NCBI GenBank assembly: GCA_910577805.1
Contig: CAJTOE010000043.1
Coordinates: 1-15,749 of the forward strand
From: an uncultured Oscillospiraceae bacterium
GTDB taxonomy: Bacteria > Bacillota > Clostridia > Oscillospirales > Oscillospiraceae
Reading direction: 5' to 3'
Length of the DNA stretch: 15,749 bases
This document shows, piece after piece, positions 1-7,419 of this stretch. Below the pieces are notes generated by a model. That model searched no databases, was not told the origin of the DNA, and saw only the letters and a program-made list of their open reading frames with translations. The first letter of the stretch is position 1. Every line of letters starts with the position of its first letter. The translations under genes were made by a program, and so were the position numbers.

Positions 1-1040
1 AGCACCCCGTCCACCCGGTTTTCCGCACCGTAGGGCAGATTCTGCATGGACAGGATTTGCGCCACAATAGACAGCCCCAGCCCGGAGCCGCTGTACCCGG
101 CGTTGCTGTCCCGGTAGAATTTTGTCCAGATTTTTGGCAGGTCGTTTTCCGGGATCGTCCTGCCTTGGTTGAAGATGGAGAAATGCAGCGTCCCATCGTC
201 TGCTGTCACTTCCAGCCACAGGATCCCGCCGGGGGATACATTTTTCCTGGCATTGACCATGAAGTTCTCCAAAACCTGCTCCATACGCCGCCGGTCTGTC
301 TCTACAAAGCATTTCTGCTCCGGCAGCACGTATTGCAGATCAAAGCCCGCATCGGGCGTGTCCACCAAGAGCCGCCCGGCCACCGTCTCCACCAGTTCCA
401 CAAAGTCAAACCGGGTAATGTTCAGTTGAGCGGCCCCGCTCTCTAGCGCCGACAAATCCAGCAGCGTGACGATGAGGCTGTTCATGCGCTCTACTTCGGA
501 GATAATCACCTGGGCATATTTCTGCTTTTTGTCCTCGTCCGTTTCATCCTGCAAGCCTTCGGCATAAGCCCGGATGATACCCAGCGGGGTTTTCATTTCA
601 TGGGACAGGCTGTCCACCAACTCCTTGCGCTCGGCCAGAAGGAGACGCTCCCTCTCCACGTCCTTTTCAAGCTGTGCGTTTACGTCCTCCAGGCGAGCGA
701 GGGTCTGCTGAAGGTTATCCGCCATCATGTTCAGGCTGGCGGACAGTTCCCCAAATTCGTCGGTTGAAGCAAGGTCGCAGGGGGCGGAAAAGTCCAGCCC
801 CGCCATACGCTTTGCGGAGGCGTTCAGTTTGTCAATCGGTTTTGTGATAAAGCGGCCCATAAAAAAGTCGATACCCAAGACCAGCAGCAGGACAAATCCC
901 AGCCAAAGCAGAAAAGAGGCATCCTCGCTGATCGGCAGGCCAGTGGAGAGGACATAGGAAAAAATCAGCGCCAGCCCCGCCAGCTTTGACAGCATCAAAA
1001 TCTTTTTCCGAACAGTGCGGAGTGAAAACAGCTCTTTCAT
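1..1040 (-). CDS. Sensor histidine kinase, VanS/PhoR-like (C-terminus cut by window edge)
   Basis: Membrane sensor kinase that should phosphorylate the response regulator encoded just upstream. Read from the ATG at 1038-1040, the frame stays open to base 1, giving about 346 residues without the C-terminal end. Two hydrophobic segments (about 14-35 and 43-61) have almost no loop between them, so sensing may occur within the membrane. A HAMP-like region follows (about 62-115), then a short coiled coil, the H-box SLSHEMKTPLG with His147, a degenerate N-box (ENFMVNARKN), an F-box-like KIWTKFYR and the G2 box GSGLGLSIV. The start overlaps the regulator's stop as ATGA, so the two are translationally coupled. 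The signal is unknown; similarity to VanS-type kinases is at family level only. Confidence 0.9.
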   Translation of the reverse strand, partial: MKELFSLRTVRKKILMLSKLAGLALIFSYVLSTGLPISEDASFLLWLGFVLLLVLGIDFFMGRFITKPIDKLNASAKRMAGLDFSAPCDLASTDEFGELSASLNMMADNLQQTLARLEDVNAQLEKDVERERLLLAERKELVDSLSHEMKTPLGIIRAYAEGLQDETDEDKKQKYAQVIISEVERMNSLIVTLLDLSALESGAAQLNITRFDFVELVETVAGRLLVDTPDAGFDLQYVLPEQKCFVETDRRRMEQVLENFMVNARKNVSPGGILWLEVTADDGTLHFSIFNQGRTIPENDLPKIWTKFYRDSNAGYSGSGLGLSIVAQILSMQNLPYGAENRVDGV

Positions 1041-1705
1041 ACCGTCACCTCAAATTTATAGCCGGAGCGGATCAGCGTGACGATATGCCGCCCCTCGTCC
1101 CCCAGCTTTTGCCGCAGGGTCTTGATGTGGGTGTCCACGGTTCGGGTCGTTCCCTCGAAATCATAGCCCCAGACACGGTTCAAAAGCTGCTCCCGATTGA
1201 ATATCTGCCCAGGGTTTGCCATGAAAAAAGCCAGCAGTTCATACTCCTTATGGGTCAAGGTGATCTCCTGACCGTCCAGATAGACCTTGTGTGCGTTGGG
1301 GTGGAGCATGATTTTCCCGGCGGTGATCGCTCCGGCGGCAGCGGGGGAGGAGCGGCGCAGGAGGGCGTTCGCCTTTGCCAGCAGCACCTTGGGGCTGAAT
1401 GGCTTGGTCATATAGTCATCCGCGCCGTAGTCGTAGCCTTTTAGCTTGTCATCCTCCCCGCTTTTTGCGGTGAGCATGATAATGGGCATGTCGCTCATTT
1501 CCCGCACCATTTTGCAGACGGAGAAGCCGTCCAGATGGGGCATCATCACGTCCAGGATCATCAAATCCATAGGATGATTTTTCAGCGTGACAAGGGCGTC
1601 TATGCCGTCGCCGGCGGTAACGCAGGTGTGGCCGCCTTTTCGCATATAGTCCGCAATAATATCTTGCATGGCTTTTTCGTCTTCAACAATTAAAATGTTT
1701 GCCAT
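1037..1705 (-). CDS. OmpR/VanR-type response regulator
   Basis: Two-domain DNA-binding response regulator of 222 residues, normal for the OmpR family. The receiver domain (1-115) has the acidic pair in VEDE (Glu8/Asp9), phospho-acceptor Asp52 in LDVMMP, Thr79 and Lys101 in KPF. The C-terminal winged helix (about 130-222) shows LTHKEYELLAFF, VWGYDFEG, RTVDTHIKTLRQKLG and IRSGYKFE. I chose the ATG at 1703-1705, where MANILIVEDE begins, because a purine-rich GGGGG sits just upstream and the longer open frame has no family-like sequence. The gene ends in an ATGA overlap with the kinase. Target genes are unknown; the pair may act on itself or on genes to the left of the window. Confidence 0.93.
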   Translation of the reverse strand: MANILIVEDEKAMQDIIADYMRKGGHTCVTAGDGIDALVTLKNHPMDLMILDVMMPHLDGFSVCKMVREMSDMPIIMLTAKSGEDDKLKGYDYGADDYMTKPFSPKVLLAKANALLRRSSPAAAGAITAGKIMLHPNAHKVYLDGQEITLTHKEYELLAFFMANPGQIFNREQLLNRVWGYDFEGTTRTVDTHIKTLRQKLGDEGRHIVTLIRSGYKFEVTV

Positions 1706-1744
1706 AGGGCCCCCTAATCGTTGGTTGATTTTATGTTCCCTTTC

Positions 1745-1773
1745 ATTATATTTTGCTTCACTTAAAAATGCAA
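1745..1773 (-). promoter_or_regulatory. Sigma-A promoter of the two-component operon
   Basis: On the minus strand, TTGCAT (1768-1773) is followed after exactly 17 bases by TATAAT (1745-1750), about 40 bases upstream of the response-regulator start. The -10 is perfect and the -35 matches TTGACA at 4 of 6 positions. Confidence 0.75.
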
Positions 1774-2036
1774 GAGCGCCTCTTTTGCACCATTTCCAGG
1801 GGAGCGCTAAGCGGAAAACAGGACAGGTATCAACAGCCCCACGGTGCCCTGAAGCCACACATAAACACCGCCCCGGTTTTTAACGGAAGTGGTGTTTTGT
1901 ATCGGATTGACAGCTCATTCTGTTGCTAGTTTTCTGTTTCCCTTTGCCAAGAGAAGATATAACGCAAGGAGAGCGCTGCCCATGACCTGCTGGACAGCAT
2001 GATACCGGGATTTTTCTATAAAACCAAGGAACAAAT
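1774..2036. other. Intergenic stretch without a supported gene
   Basis: Between the two-component promoter and the broken HxlR gene I find no convincing ORF, RNA gene or terminator. On the plus strand a short open stretch near 1978-2055 reads AHDLLDSMIPGFFYK, which could be a scrap of a decayed gene, but it has no start signal and I do not recognise it. Confidence 0.4.
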
Positions 2037-2364
2037 TTACTTTACCAAACTTTTATAACGAAATCCCCAATCCTCCATGGCTTTCATAACTGGCCGAAGT
2101 GTTTCGCCAACCTCATTTAAAGCATACTCAAACGCGGGGCGGAACCTCTGCGTAAACGGTGCGGCTGATAATGCCATCAGCCTCCATAGACCGCAGGCTA
2201 TCCATCAAAACCTTATGGCTGATCCCCTCTAAATCCTTTTTCAACTCATTAAACCGCCAAGGCCGTTGCAGCAGGTTCCGCAAAATCAGCAGCTTCCATT
2301 TGCTGACGATCATTTGAACAGTGGTAGCAACCCCGCACCCTGGTAATTCTTCTTTTGTCAGCAT
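2037..2364 (-). pseudogene. HxlR-family transcriptional regulator, broken by a +1 frameshift
   Basis: HxlR regulators are small winged-helix DNA-binding proteins that often sense electrophiles or redox stress through a Cys near the N-terminus. From the ATG at 2362-2364 (AGGAGA about 11 bases upstream) the protein runs MLTKEELPGCGVATTV..., with the HxlR hallmarks LPGCGV, SKWKLLILRNLL, RFNELKKDLEGISHKVL and YAEVPPRV. A TGA at 2128-2130 stops it where the family continues with EYALNEVG. Dropping one T from the run at 2130-2132 restores EYALNEVGETLRPVMKAMEDWG and a normal end at the TAA at 2037-2039 (about 108 residues). This looks like a recent one-base insertion, or a sequencing slip. The C-terminal dimer helix is lost if it is real. 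Confidence 0.85.
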
Positions 2365-2406
2365 AGCAATGTATTCTCCTAAAAGCAAAATAGAAATTGC
2401 ACTCAA

Positions 2407-2435
2407 AATATAATGTAAGACACAAATTTATGCAA
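2407..2435 (-). promoter_or_regulatory. Promoter of the HxlR-type gene
   Basis: Minus strand TTGCAT (2430-2435), a 17-base spacer and TATATT (2407-2412), about 40 bases before the HxlR start. An HxlR protein would be expected to bind here, but I see no clear dyad operator. Confidence 0.65.
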
Positions 2436-2557
2436 TAGGTTACGAAAAGGTGACTGGGTCATAAAAAAGTGCCTACTTGTTTTGCCGGCGAAAGTCCATT
2501 AGGATAAAATTGCGAACGGGAAACAGGTTCGACAAATTGAAGCTGGAGGTAACAGCC

Positions 2558-2890
2558 ATGGTACTTTCTAATCTGTCCGGCTGGGCCGGTTCTTCCTGCG
2601 GAGCATCCGACAAGCCTGCCGCTTGTGGTGCTGCTGACAAGCCGGAAGAAAAGCCCGCTGCCTGCGGCGAGTGCGGAAACGGCCTCCGATTTCCGCCCGG
2701 TCAGGCGAGAACGCAGAGGGCGAAGCTGGCGGATTTTTGTGGCGCGGCTGCGCCACAACACCAGCGCGGAGCGCCGGTCAACAGGGTTCAGGAAAGGCAC
2801 TCCTCAACAAGCATCAGACCAGGGGGACAAGTGAACGGAGCAAAATTTGGGCCACGGGTCAATACTTGCTCTCACCTCTTTTTACATTGA
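2558..2890 (+). CDS. Cys-rich ORF with ACGX-like repeats at its N-terminus
   Basis: The ATG at 2558-2560 has a strong Shine-Dalgarno (GGAGGT, spacing about 7). The first 45 residues are small and repetitive: SSCGASDKPAACGAADKP, then EEKPAACGECGNG, i.e. SCGA/ACGA/ACGE units separated by DKP or EKP. This resembles the ACGX-repeat peptides I recall as ribosomal precursors modified by radical-SAM/SPASM enzymes. After about residue 46 the sequence (LRFPPGQARTQRAKLADF...) no longer looks like that family; the frame may have been lost there and the true peptide may be shorter. No radical-SAM maturase lies in the window, so if the assignment is right this is an orphan or remnant. The ORF ends inside the next promoter. 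Confidence 0.45.
   Translation: MVLSNLSGWAGSSCGASDKPAACGAADKPEEKPAACGECGNGLRFPPGQARTQRAKLADFCGAAAPQHQRGAPVNRVQERHSSTSIRPGGQVNGAKFGPRVNTCSHLFLH
2737..2758. repeat. Perfect 9-bp inverted repeat
   Basis: TTGTGGCGC, loop GGCT, GCGCCACAA. It lies within the 3' half of the Cys-rich ORF. The T run precedes it on the plus strand and A residues follow it on the minus strand, so it is not a classical terminator in either direction. Role unknown. Confidence 0.6.
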
Positions 2891-2915
2891 CAGCGTAAAG
2901 CCCATTTGCTATAAT
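2887..2915 (+). promoter_or_regulatory. Perfect consensus sigma-A promoter
   Basis: TTGACA (2887-2892), a 17-base spacer and TATAAT (2910-2915). It should start transcription near 2922 and drive the mini-ORF at 2969 and the MFS gene at 3138. A promoter this strong in front of a drug-type transporter suggests control after initiation, for instance in the leader. Confidence 0.88.
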
Positions 2916-2968
2916 GCCGTGAAAAAGAATGGCCATATTGTTCTAATTTCAGTATTGGAGGTATTCAT

Positions 2969-3037
2969 ATGGCAAACTGCAAAAACGGAAACAAGTCTTT
3001 TAACGGCGCTTTGGGTATTTTAGGAGGCCTTTTCTAA
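2969..3037 (+). CDS. 22-residue mini-ORF in the leader of the MFS gene
   Basis: ATG at 2969 to TAA at 3035-3037, with Shine-Dalgarno TTGGAGGT about 7 bases upstream. The peptide starts MANCKNGNKSFNG and ends ALGILGGLF: a polar, Lys/Asn-rich half with one Cys, then a hydrophobic Gly-rich tail. It is the first translatable unit after the perfect promoter. It may be a leader peptide controlling the transporter through the downstream hairpin, as in many antibiotic-inducible operons, or a small secreted or exported peptide served by the transporter. I do not recognise a family. Start and translation signals are good; function is unknown. Confidence 0.55.
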   Translation: MANCKNGNKSFNGALGILGGLF

Positions 3038-3047
3038 AATCATCGTA

Positions 3048-3075
3048 AGAAAGGGCTGAGAAGTTTGCCCTTCCT
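3048..3075 (+). promoter_or_regulatory. Leader hairpin between mini-ORF and MFS gene
   Basis: AAGGGC (3051-3056) pairs with GCCCTT (3067-3072) across a 10-base loop, with two further pairs beyond one mismatch. It starts about 10 bases after the mini-ORF stop. It lacks a U-tract, so it is a possible attenuation or ribosome-stalling element rather than a plain terminator. Confidence 0.4.
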
Positions 3076-3137
3076 GCGCGGCAGTCGGGCTTGTTTCACA
3101 AAACAACCCACTGATTCGTAAAGGAGAATGTAACTTC

Positions 3138-4358
3138 ATGTTTGCAAAAAATTTAAAGGCATATTCTGTCTATCTGCTGTTCCGATTTGTCTTTTCCCTG
3201 GCGGTTTCTATGGCCACAGTGCTTTCTATCGTGTACTACCTGGAGGTGGTGCAGCTGGATGCTTTCCAGCTTGTCCTGGTGGGGACGGTTCTGGAGACCT
3301 CCTGATTTCTGTTCGAGGTACCCACCGGTGTGGTGGCGGACTTGTATAGCCGTCAGTGCTCGGTACTGATTAGAATGTTCCTCTACGGCCTGGGCTTTCT
3401 GATGGAGGGTGCGTTACCGTGGTTCGCGACGGTTCTGCTGGCCCAGGTTGTCTGGGGCTGCGGTGATACCTTTATCACCGGCGCTCTGGAGGCGTGGATT
3501 GCCTCGGAGGAAGAGGACAGGCCCATGGACAAGGTGTTCCTGCGGGGCAGTCAAATGGGGCAAATCGGCGGCATTCTGGGCGTGGTGCTGGGCACACTGC
3601 TAGGAAACATAAATCTGCAAATGCTTGTCATCTTGGGGGGCGGTTTGTGCTTGTTGCTGGGGCTGGTGCTGGTTCACATCATGCCTGAAACCAGCTTCTC
3701 CCCTGCTATTGAGGAACGGCAGGGCTTGCTTAAAGACTTTGTCTGCCTGTTCAAGCTCAACTTGGGCTTTGTGAAAGGCACACCTGTGTTGCTGGCGCTC
3801 TTAGCAATCACACTGTGCGGGGGACTTGCCAGTGAAGGCTTTGACCGGCTCTCCATCGCCCATTTTCTGGATGACACGGTGATACCCGTTATCGGGCCGC
3901 TGAACAGCGTCACTTGGTTCGGTGTTATCAGTCTTATCGGCAGCGGCTTAGGTATTCTGGCTTCTCAGCTGCTCATCGCCCACATGGAGCAAAAAGGGAC
4001 TGCCAGCCGAACCAGTGTGGTGATGTCCGCCAGCGCCGGGTATATCCTGTGCTTGGTTCTCTTCGCGGTGGGGCGGAGCTTTTGGTTCATGTTGCTGGTG
4101 TTCCTGCTGGCGGGGCTTATGCGTACCATCAAGGAACCGGTGCTGGCCGCCTGGATGAGCGACCATGTGGAGGAGAAAATGCGCGCCACAGTCTTTTCCT
4201 CCAGCGGACAGCTGGACTCTTTCGGGCAGATCATCGGCGGGCCTATTGTGGGGCTGGTAGCCCAGCAGGTGTCCATACCCTGGGGGCTGGTCTGTACCGC
4301 TTTCCTGCTGTTGCCCGTGCTGTTCCTGGTGCCGGTGGCGGCAAAGAAGCGGGACTGA
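3138..4358 (+). CDS. MFS transporter with one in-frame TGA (nonsense mutation or selenocysteine)
   Basis: Major-facilitator exporter of 406 codons, full length for a 12-helix member. From the ATG at 3138 (AAGGAG upstream) it reads MFAKNLKAYSVYLLFRFVFS, first helix at about 10-36. Codon 56 (3303-3305) is TGA, directly before FLFEVPTGVVADLYSRQ, which is the end of helix 2 plus the conserved motif-A loop (G64 to R72). The rest is open and intact: central loop about 175-200, last helices about 345-400. Everything else being undamaged, this is either a very recent stop, with a possible restart at the Met at 3330 or 3375, or a selenocysteine codon. A CCACC/GGTGG hairpin with a G-starting loop lies 17-31 bases after the TGA, but it is weak. 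Substrate unknown; drug or peptide export is plausible from context. Confidence 0.7.
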
Positions 4359-4380
4359 TATGGCATAGTTCAGTTTACTG

Positions 4381-4406
4381 ACGAACGGGAGATTACTTCC
4401 GCTCGT
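4381..4406 (+). terminator. Terminator after the MFS gene
   Basis: ACGAACGGGAG, loop ATTA, CTTCCGCTCGT: an 11-position stem with one mismatch and one G-T pair, then CTTCATTTAG. It begins 22 bases after the MFS stop. Confidence 0.6.
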
Positions 4407-4653
4407 CTTCATTTAGTAGTGCAAAATTTGAGGACTCTTTCTTTCCTTATTTGGTATAGCGGAGGCGGCTGTCAATTCGACAAAATTTTCTTGTGATACC
4501 TTACCGTACATGAGCATTGGCAGCAGAAACCCCTTTGCGCCCATCGGCAATCATCATATCCTCATTGACGATGGCAGGGAGCGTAACAGCCGTCTTTCAG
4601 AATATCGCTCGCTAAAGAGCAAAACCACTCTCCGCTGAACGGCGGAAGCAGAA
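4407..4653. other. Gap between convergent units; nothing convincing
   Basis: The 247 bases between the MFS terminator and the operon terminator hold no ORF with a credible start. A 42-codon plus-strand frame at 4511-4639 (MSIGSRNPFAPIGNHHIL...) has no ribosome-binding site and no family I recognise; it may be a gene remnant. Confidence 0.4.
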
Positions 4654-4683
4654 GGGGGGCATGGCCGTCGGCCATGCCCCCCC
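4654..4683 (-). terminator. Strong hairpin terminator of the selenoprotein operon
   Basis: On the minus strand GGGGGGCATGGCC pairs with its complement around a 3-4 base loop, 33 bases after the SaoL stop, followed by TTCTGCTTCC. The stem is about 13 bp and very GC-rich; the U-tract is weak. Its position after the true TAA of SaoL, not after the TGA, supports the read-through reading of SaoL. Confidence 0.75.
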
Positions 4684-4716
4684 TTGAATGCCGCTTTATC
4701 CCAGCGCGGCGTGGAG

Positions 4717-5361
4717 TTACACCCAAAAGGTCGCCTTGCCCTCCTCAATGGCACGGTCAAGGTCAGCCTTGATTACCAGGGACTTGTCCAGCCCCATGTC
4801 CTCCACATACTGGTCGAACTCTGCAGACCTGCAGAAGAAATTCATGGCGTTTCAACAGGAGCCCGCCCAGTTGGACAGCTCCTCCAGCTGAAATGACAGG
4901 GCATACAGCCCCTCTGGCTCATATTTGGCCGCCCGGCCATCCTTCATCTCAATGTGGACGGGCGTGCCGCAGGCGGAACAGGCGGAGTCCACCACCGTGT
5001 CCTGGTGAAAGGTGAAGGTGGCGCCGATGGCGTCAATGGCACACATGGCGCAGAACTGACGGCCATCGGCCAGGGTGACATGGTGGCCGGTGGGCAGGGC
5101 GGACACAGGATAGATAAAGTTTACATCCCGGGTGTCCTCGTTGATCACCATACCGTCCCGCTCCAGCAGGACGGCTACAATTTCATCGTACTCGGCCTGA
5201 TCCATAGACAGGGCATCCATAGCTTTCTGACGGTCATCGTCCAGGTTAAAGGTGTGCCCATTGCTCACAATGCTGTTGATGATAAACAGGCGCAGTTCAT
5301 TTTGCCGGCCGTTAAACTTCCGGTGGACGTTCTGGCCGGGCTTGAAAGTCAACTCGCTCAA
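4717..5361 (-). CDS. saoL: MerB-like organometallic lyase with selenocysteine (SaoL)
   Basis: Cytoplasmic lyase expected to break a carbon-metal bond, as MerB does for organomercurials. A TTG start (5359-5361) follows a good GGAGG. Residues 1-90 form the helical N-terminal part; then come CAMCAIDAIG (Cys107, Asp110), matching MerB Cys96/Asp99, and SACSACG (Cys128), near MerB Cys117. At NWAGSC the frame meets TGA (4852-4854); reading it as Sec gives SC-U-NAMNFF, which aligns with MerB SFCCHVHFF, so Cys169-Sec170 replaces MerB Cys159-Cys160. The frame continues 44 residues to TAA at 4717-4719 (214 residues, normal MerB size). A fdhF-like SECIS lies 17 bases after the TGA. Last gene of the operon. 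The substrate (mercury or another metal) is not shown by sequence. Confidence 0.92.
4821..4834 (-). promoter_or_regulatory. SECIS element of saoL
   Basis: In the mRNA, 17 bases after the UGA, CTGCA-GGTC-TGCAG forms a 5-bp stem with a GGUC tetraloop. The apical TGCAGGTCTGCA is, as I recall it, identical to the apical part of the E. coli fdhF SECIS that binds SelB, and the loop lies at a similar distance from the UGA (22 versus about 18 bases). Confidence 0.85.
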
Positions 5362-5440
5362 TTCAAAAGCCTCCTTTCTCCTATGAATGAATCCCCAATA
5401 TTCCCCTCAGCGGGCGGAAACATAAAGGGCCGGGCCGCCA

Positions 5441-6595
5441 TCATAGCATCTCGATAAATGCCACAATGCGGGTGGTGAGCTGTCCCAGATCGGACTGGGA
5501 GTAATCGGTGTCCAAGGCCAGGAAGGGCACCCCCATCTCCTGGGCCAGCTTCTTGATCTCAAACCGCTCCACAATATAGGGCTGGCAGGTCTGGAGCTCA
5601 ATCTCCAGGATGCCATCAATGTTGAACTCCTCCACCAGCTGGGGCAGCGTCTCCATCCGCTTGGTGTTGGGGGTCATAACGGCACAGCCGATGTTCAGGT
5701 ACCGCTCAGCGATGGCGGCCATGATGTCCTCGGCCTGGGTGTCCACCAGATAGCGGGTGGGCTTGATGCCGCCGCAGTTCTCAAAGCAGACCACCACGCC
5801 GCCGTTCTCCTCCACCACTTTGACGGTCTTTTCCAGCACGCCGCCGATGGGGCATCCAGTGACCAGGATCCGCTTCTGGCCGGCGGGCACGGGCCGGGCG
5901 CCGGCGGCGTAGTCGGACTGGAGCTGGGCGGTGAGGGTGGTGAGCTTCCTCAAATTGTCCTGTAGATCGAAGCTGAAGCCCAGGCCGTCCATCAGCTTGT
6001 AGAGATCCAAGCCGGAGAAGGGCGGCGGGTCCAGCTTTTGCAGCTCCATCAGGGCGGTGCGGGCCCGGCGGAGCTGGTTGCGCAGTTCGGAGGCCTCCCG
6101 GAGCCTCTCGTCGGTGATCGCCACCTGGAACTTCTCCTCCAGAACACCCTTAAAGCGGTGGAGCTCCTTTGTCCACATCTCCAGGGTGTACTCCCGGTCG
6201 ATGCCCTGGGGCAGCTGGAGGATGTACACATCTTTCAGGCGGCCCAGCAGCTCGTACATTTTCTTTTTGCCGTCGCAGGTGGTCTCCCCCACGATCAGGT
6301 CGGCGAAGTAAGTATACGGGCAGGTGTCGGATACCGCAAAGCCGTAGCTGGACTTGATGAGGGGACACAGATTCTTGGGCAGATCCTTCTCGGCGGCGGG
6401 GATGGGCTCCGGGCTCATGCCACACAGGCTGACGGGGTGGACACCGGCGGCGTCCATCAGCTCGCAGGGGGTAAAGGTACAGAAAGTCCCGGCAATGTGG
6501 CCACCGCTCTCCTTAACGGCCTTGGCCCGAAGAAAGCCCTCCTTGCGGGCCTGGGTAAACTCCTCAAACTGTGCGGGAAGCTGGTATTCGCTCAT
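5441..6595 (-). CDS. Double-cubane-cluster anaerobic reductase (HgdB/YjiM-like)
   Basis: Member of the 2-hydroxyacyl-CoA dehydratase D-component family, of the single-subunit type known as double-cubane cluster protein (E. coli YjiM-like), which couples ATP-driven electron input to reduction of small molecules. The ATG at 6593-6595 follows AAGGAGGT at 8 bases. Its 384 residues fit the type. Cysteines that may bind clusters: Cys39, 44, 58, 77 (NLCPLIKSSYG), 92, 107 (TTCDGKKKMYE), 248, 270, 274, 304 and 337 (ELQTCQPYIVERFE). TTCDGKKKMYE and ELQTCQPY are typical of this branch. The partner activator is the previous gene in the operon. Its stop is TGA followed by unrelated residues, so it is a true stop. 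Its presence in an organometal operon suggests a low-potential reductive step; the substrate is unknown. Confidence 0.88.
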   Translation of the reverse strand: MSEYQLPAQFEEFTQARKEGFLRAKAVKESGGHIAGTFCTFTPCELMDAAGVHPVSLCGMSPEPIPAAEKDLPKNLCPLIKSSYGFAVSDTCPYTYFADLIVGETTCDGKKKMYELLGRLKDVYILQLPQGIDREYTLEMWTKELHRFKGVLEEKFQVAITDERLREASELRNQLRRARTALMELQKLDPPPFSGLDLYKLMDGLGFSFDLQDNLRKLTTLTAQLQSDYAAGARPVPAGQKRILVTGCPIGGVLEKTVKVVEENGGVVVCFENCGGIKPTRYLVDTQAEDIMAAIAERYLNIGCAVMTPNTKRMETLPQLVEEFNIDGILEIELQTCQPYIVERFEIKKLAQEMGVPFLALDTDYSQSDLGQLTTRIVAFIEML

Positions 6596-6609
6596 ATAGG
6601 AAGACCTCC

Positions 6610-7383
6610 TTAGTCTTTTTTGATCTGATAGGCCGCGAGCGCGGCCCCGATAGCCCCGGCGTACCGGGCCAGCGGGCTGGAGATGACGGGGCGCCCCAGC
6701 TTTTTCGACAGGGATTCCAGGATATAGGGGCTCTCGCACAGCCCGCCGGTAAGGCAGCACTGGCCCTCGGCGGAGGAGAGACTGCCGTACTGGGAGACCA
6801 CTTTGTTAACGATGGAGTCCACCACACCGTAGGCGATGTCCTCCTTGGCCGCGCCGCCGCCGATGAGGCTGATGACCTCGCTCTCGGCGAACACGGTACA
6901 CATGGAGCTGATGGACACGCCGGAGCCGCTCCGGGCCAGCTCGCACAGCGTGCCCGGGTCCACGCACAGGGTGTTGGCCATGATTTCCAAAAACCGCCCC
7001 GTGCCGGCGGAGCATTTGTCGTTCATCAAAAAGTCCTGGACCACGCCGTCCGCCACGGCGATCACCTTGGTATCTTGGCCGCCGATATCAATGATAACGC
7101 ATGGCCCGGAACCGAAGAGGAAGGCGCCGCCCCTGGCGTGGCAGGTGATCTCGGTCACCGCCTTTTTGGCGTAGGGCACGTTGAGGCGGCCGTAGCCGGT
7201 AGCCACACAGGGGGACTGGCCCGGGCGGTAGCCCGCCTGCTCCAGATGGTCGAAAATGGCCTGGGCGGCGCCGCCGCTGTTCCAGCCGGTGGGCATCACC
7301 AGCTGGTGGACCAGGTTCTCCCCATCCTCCACTACGGCCAGCTTGGCGCAGGTGGAGCCGATATCCACTCCGATACTATACAT
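6610..7383 (-). CDS. ATP-dependent activator of the HgdB-type reductase (HgdC/YjiL-like)
   Basis: Homodimeric BadF/BadG/BcrA/BcrD-type ATPase that carries one [4Fe-4S] cluster between subunits and injects a low-potential electron into its partner on ATP hydrolysis. Its 257 residues are normal. Visible: ASKHA phosphate-1 motif GVDIGSTCAK (5-14), TGYGR (62-66), IIDIGGQDTK (97-106), cluster ligands Cys124 (NDKCSAGTGRF) and Cys162 (SSMCTVFAESEV), and the adenosine motif LTGGLCESPY (211-220). Start ATG at 7383 with GGAGAGAGGA upstream. It sits 14 bases before the reductase gene, the usual tight pairing. It should be oxygen-sensitive. Confidence 0.93.
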   Translation of the reverse strand: MYSIGVDIGSTCAKLAVVEDGENLVHQLVMPTGWNSGGAAQAIFDHLEQAGYRPGQSPCVATGYGRLNVPYAKKAVTEITCHARGGAFLFGSGPCVIIDIGGQDTKVIAVADGVVQDFLMNDKCSAGTGRFLEIMANTLCVDPGTLCELARSGSGVSISSMCTVFAESEVISLIGGGAAKEDIAYGVVDSIVNKVVSQYGSLSSAEGQCCLTGGLCESPYILESLSKKLGRPVISSPLARYAGAIGAALAAYQIKKD

Positions 7384-7419
7384 AAGTCCTCTCTCCTTGC
7401 CGTCTGCCCGGAAATAGGG

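Noticed and set aside
2737..2758. Inverted repeat as a terminator
   Set aside because: T run is on the wrong side for the plus strand, and A residues follow on the minus strand.
4852..4860. SaoL as a MerB homolog truncated by a mutation
   Set aside because: The downstream frame carries the conserved NAMNFF and a helix up to TAA, a fdhF-like SECIS is present, and the operon terminator comes after the TAA.
5387..5443. TGA at the end of the double-cubane reductase as Sec
   Set aside because: The family normally ends at this point, the extension is short and low-quality, and I see no SECIS-like hairpin.
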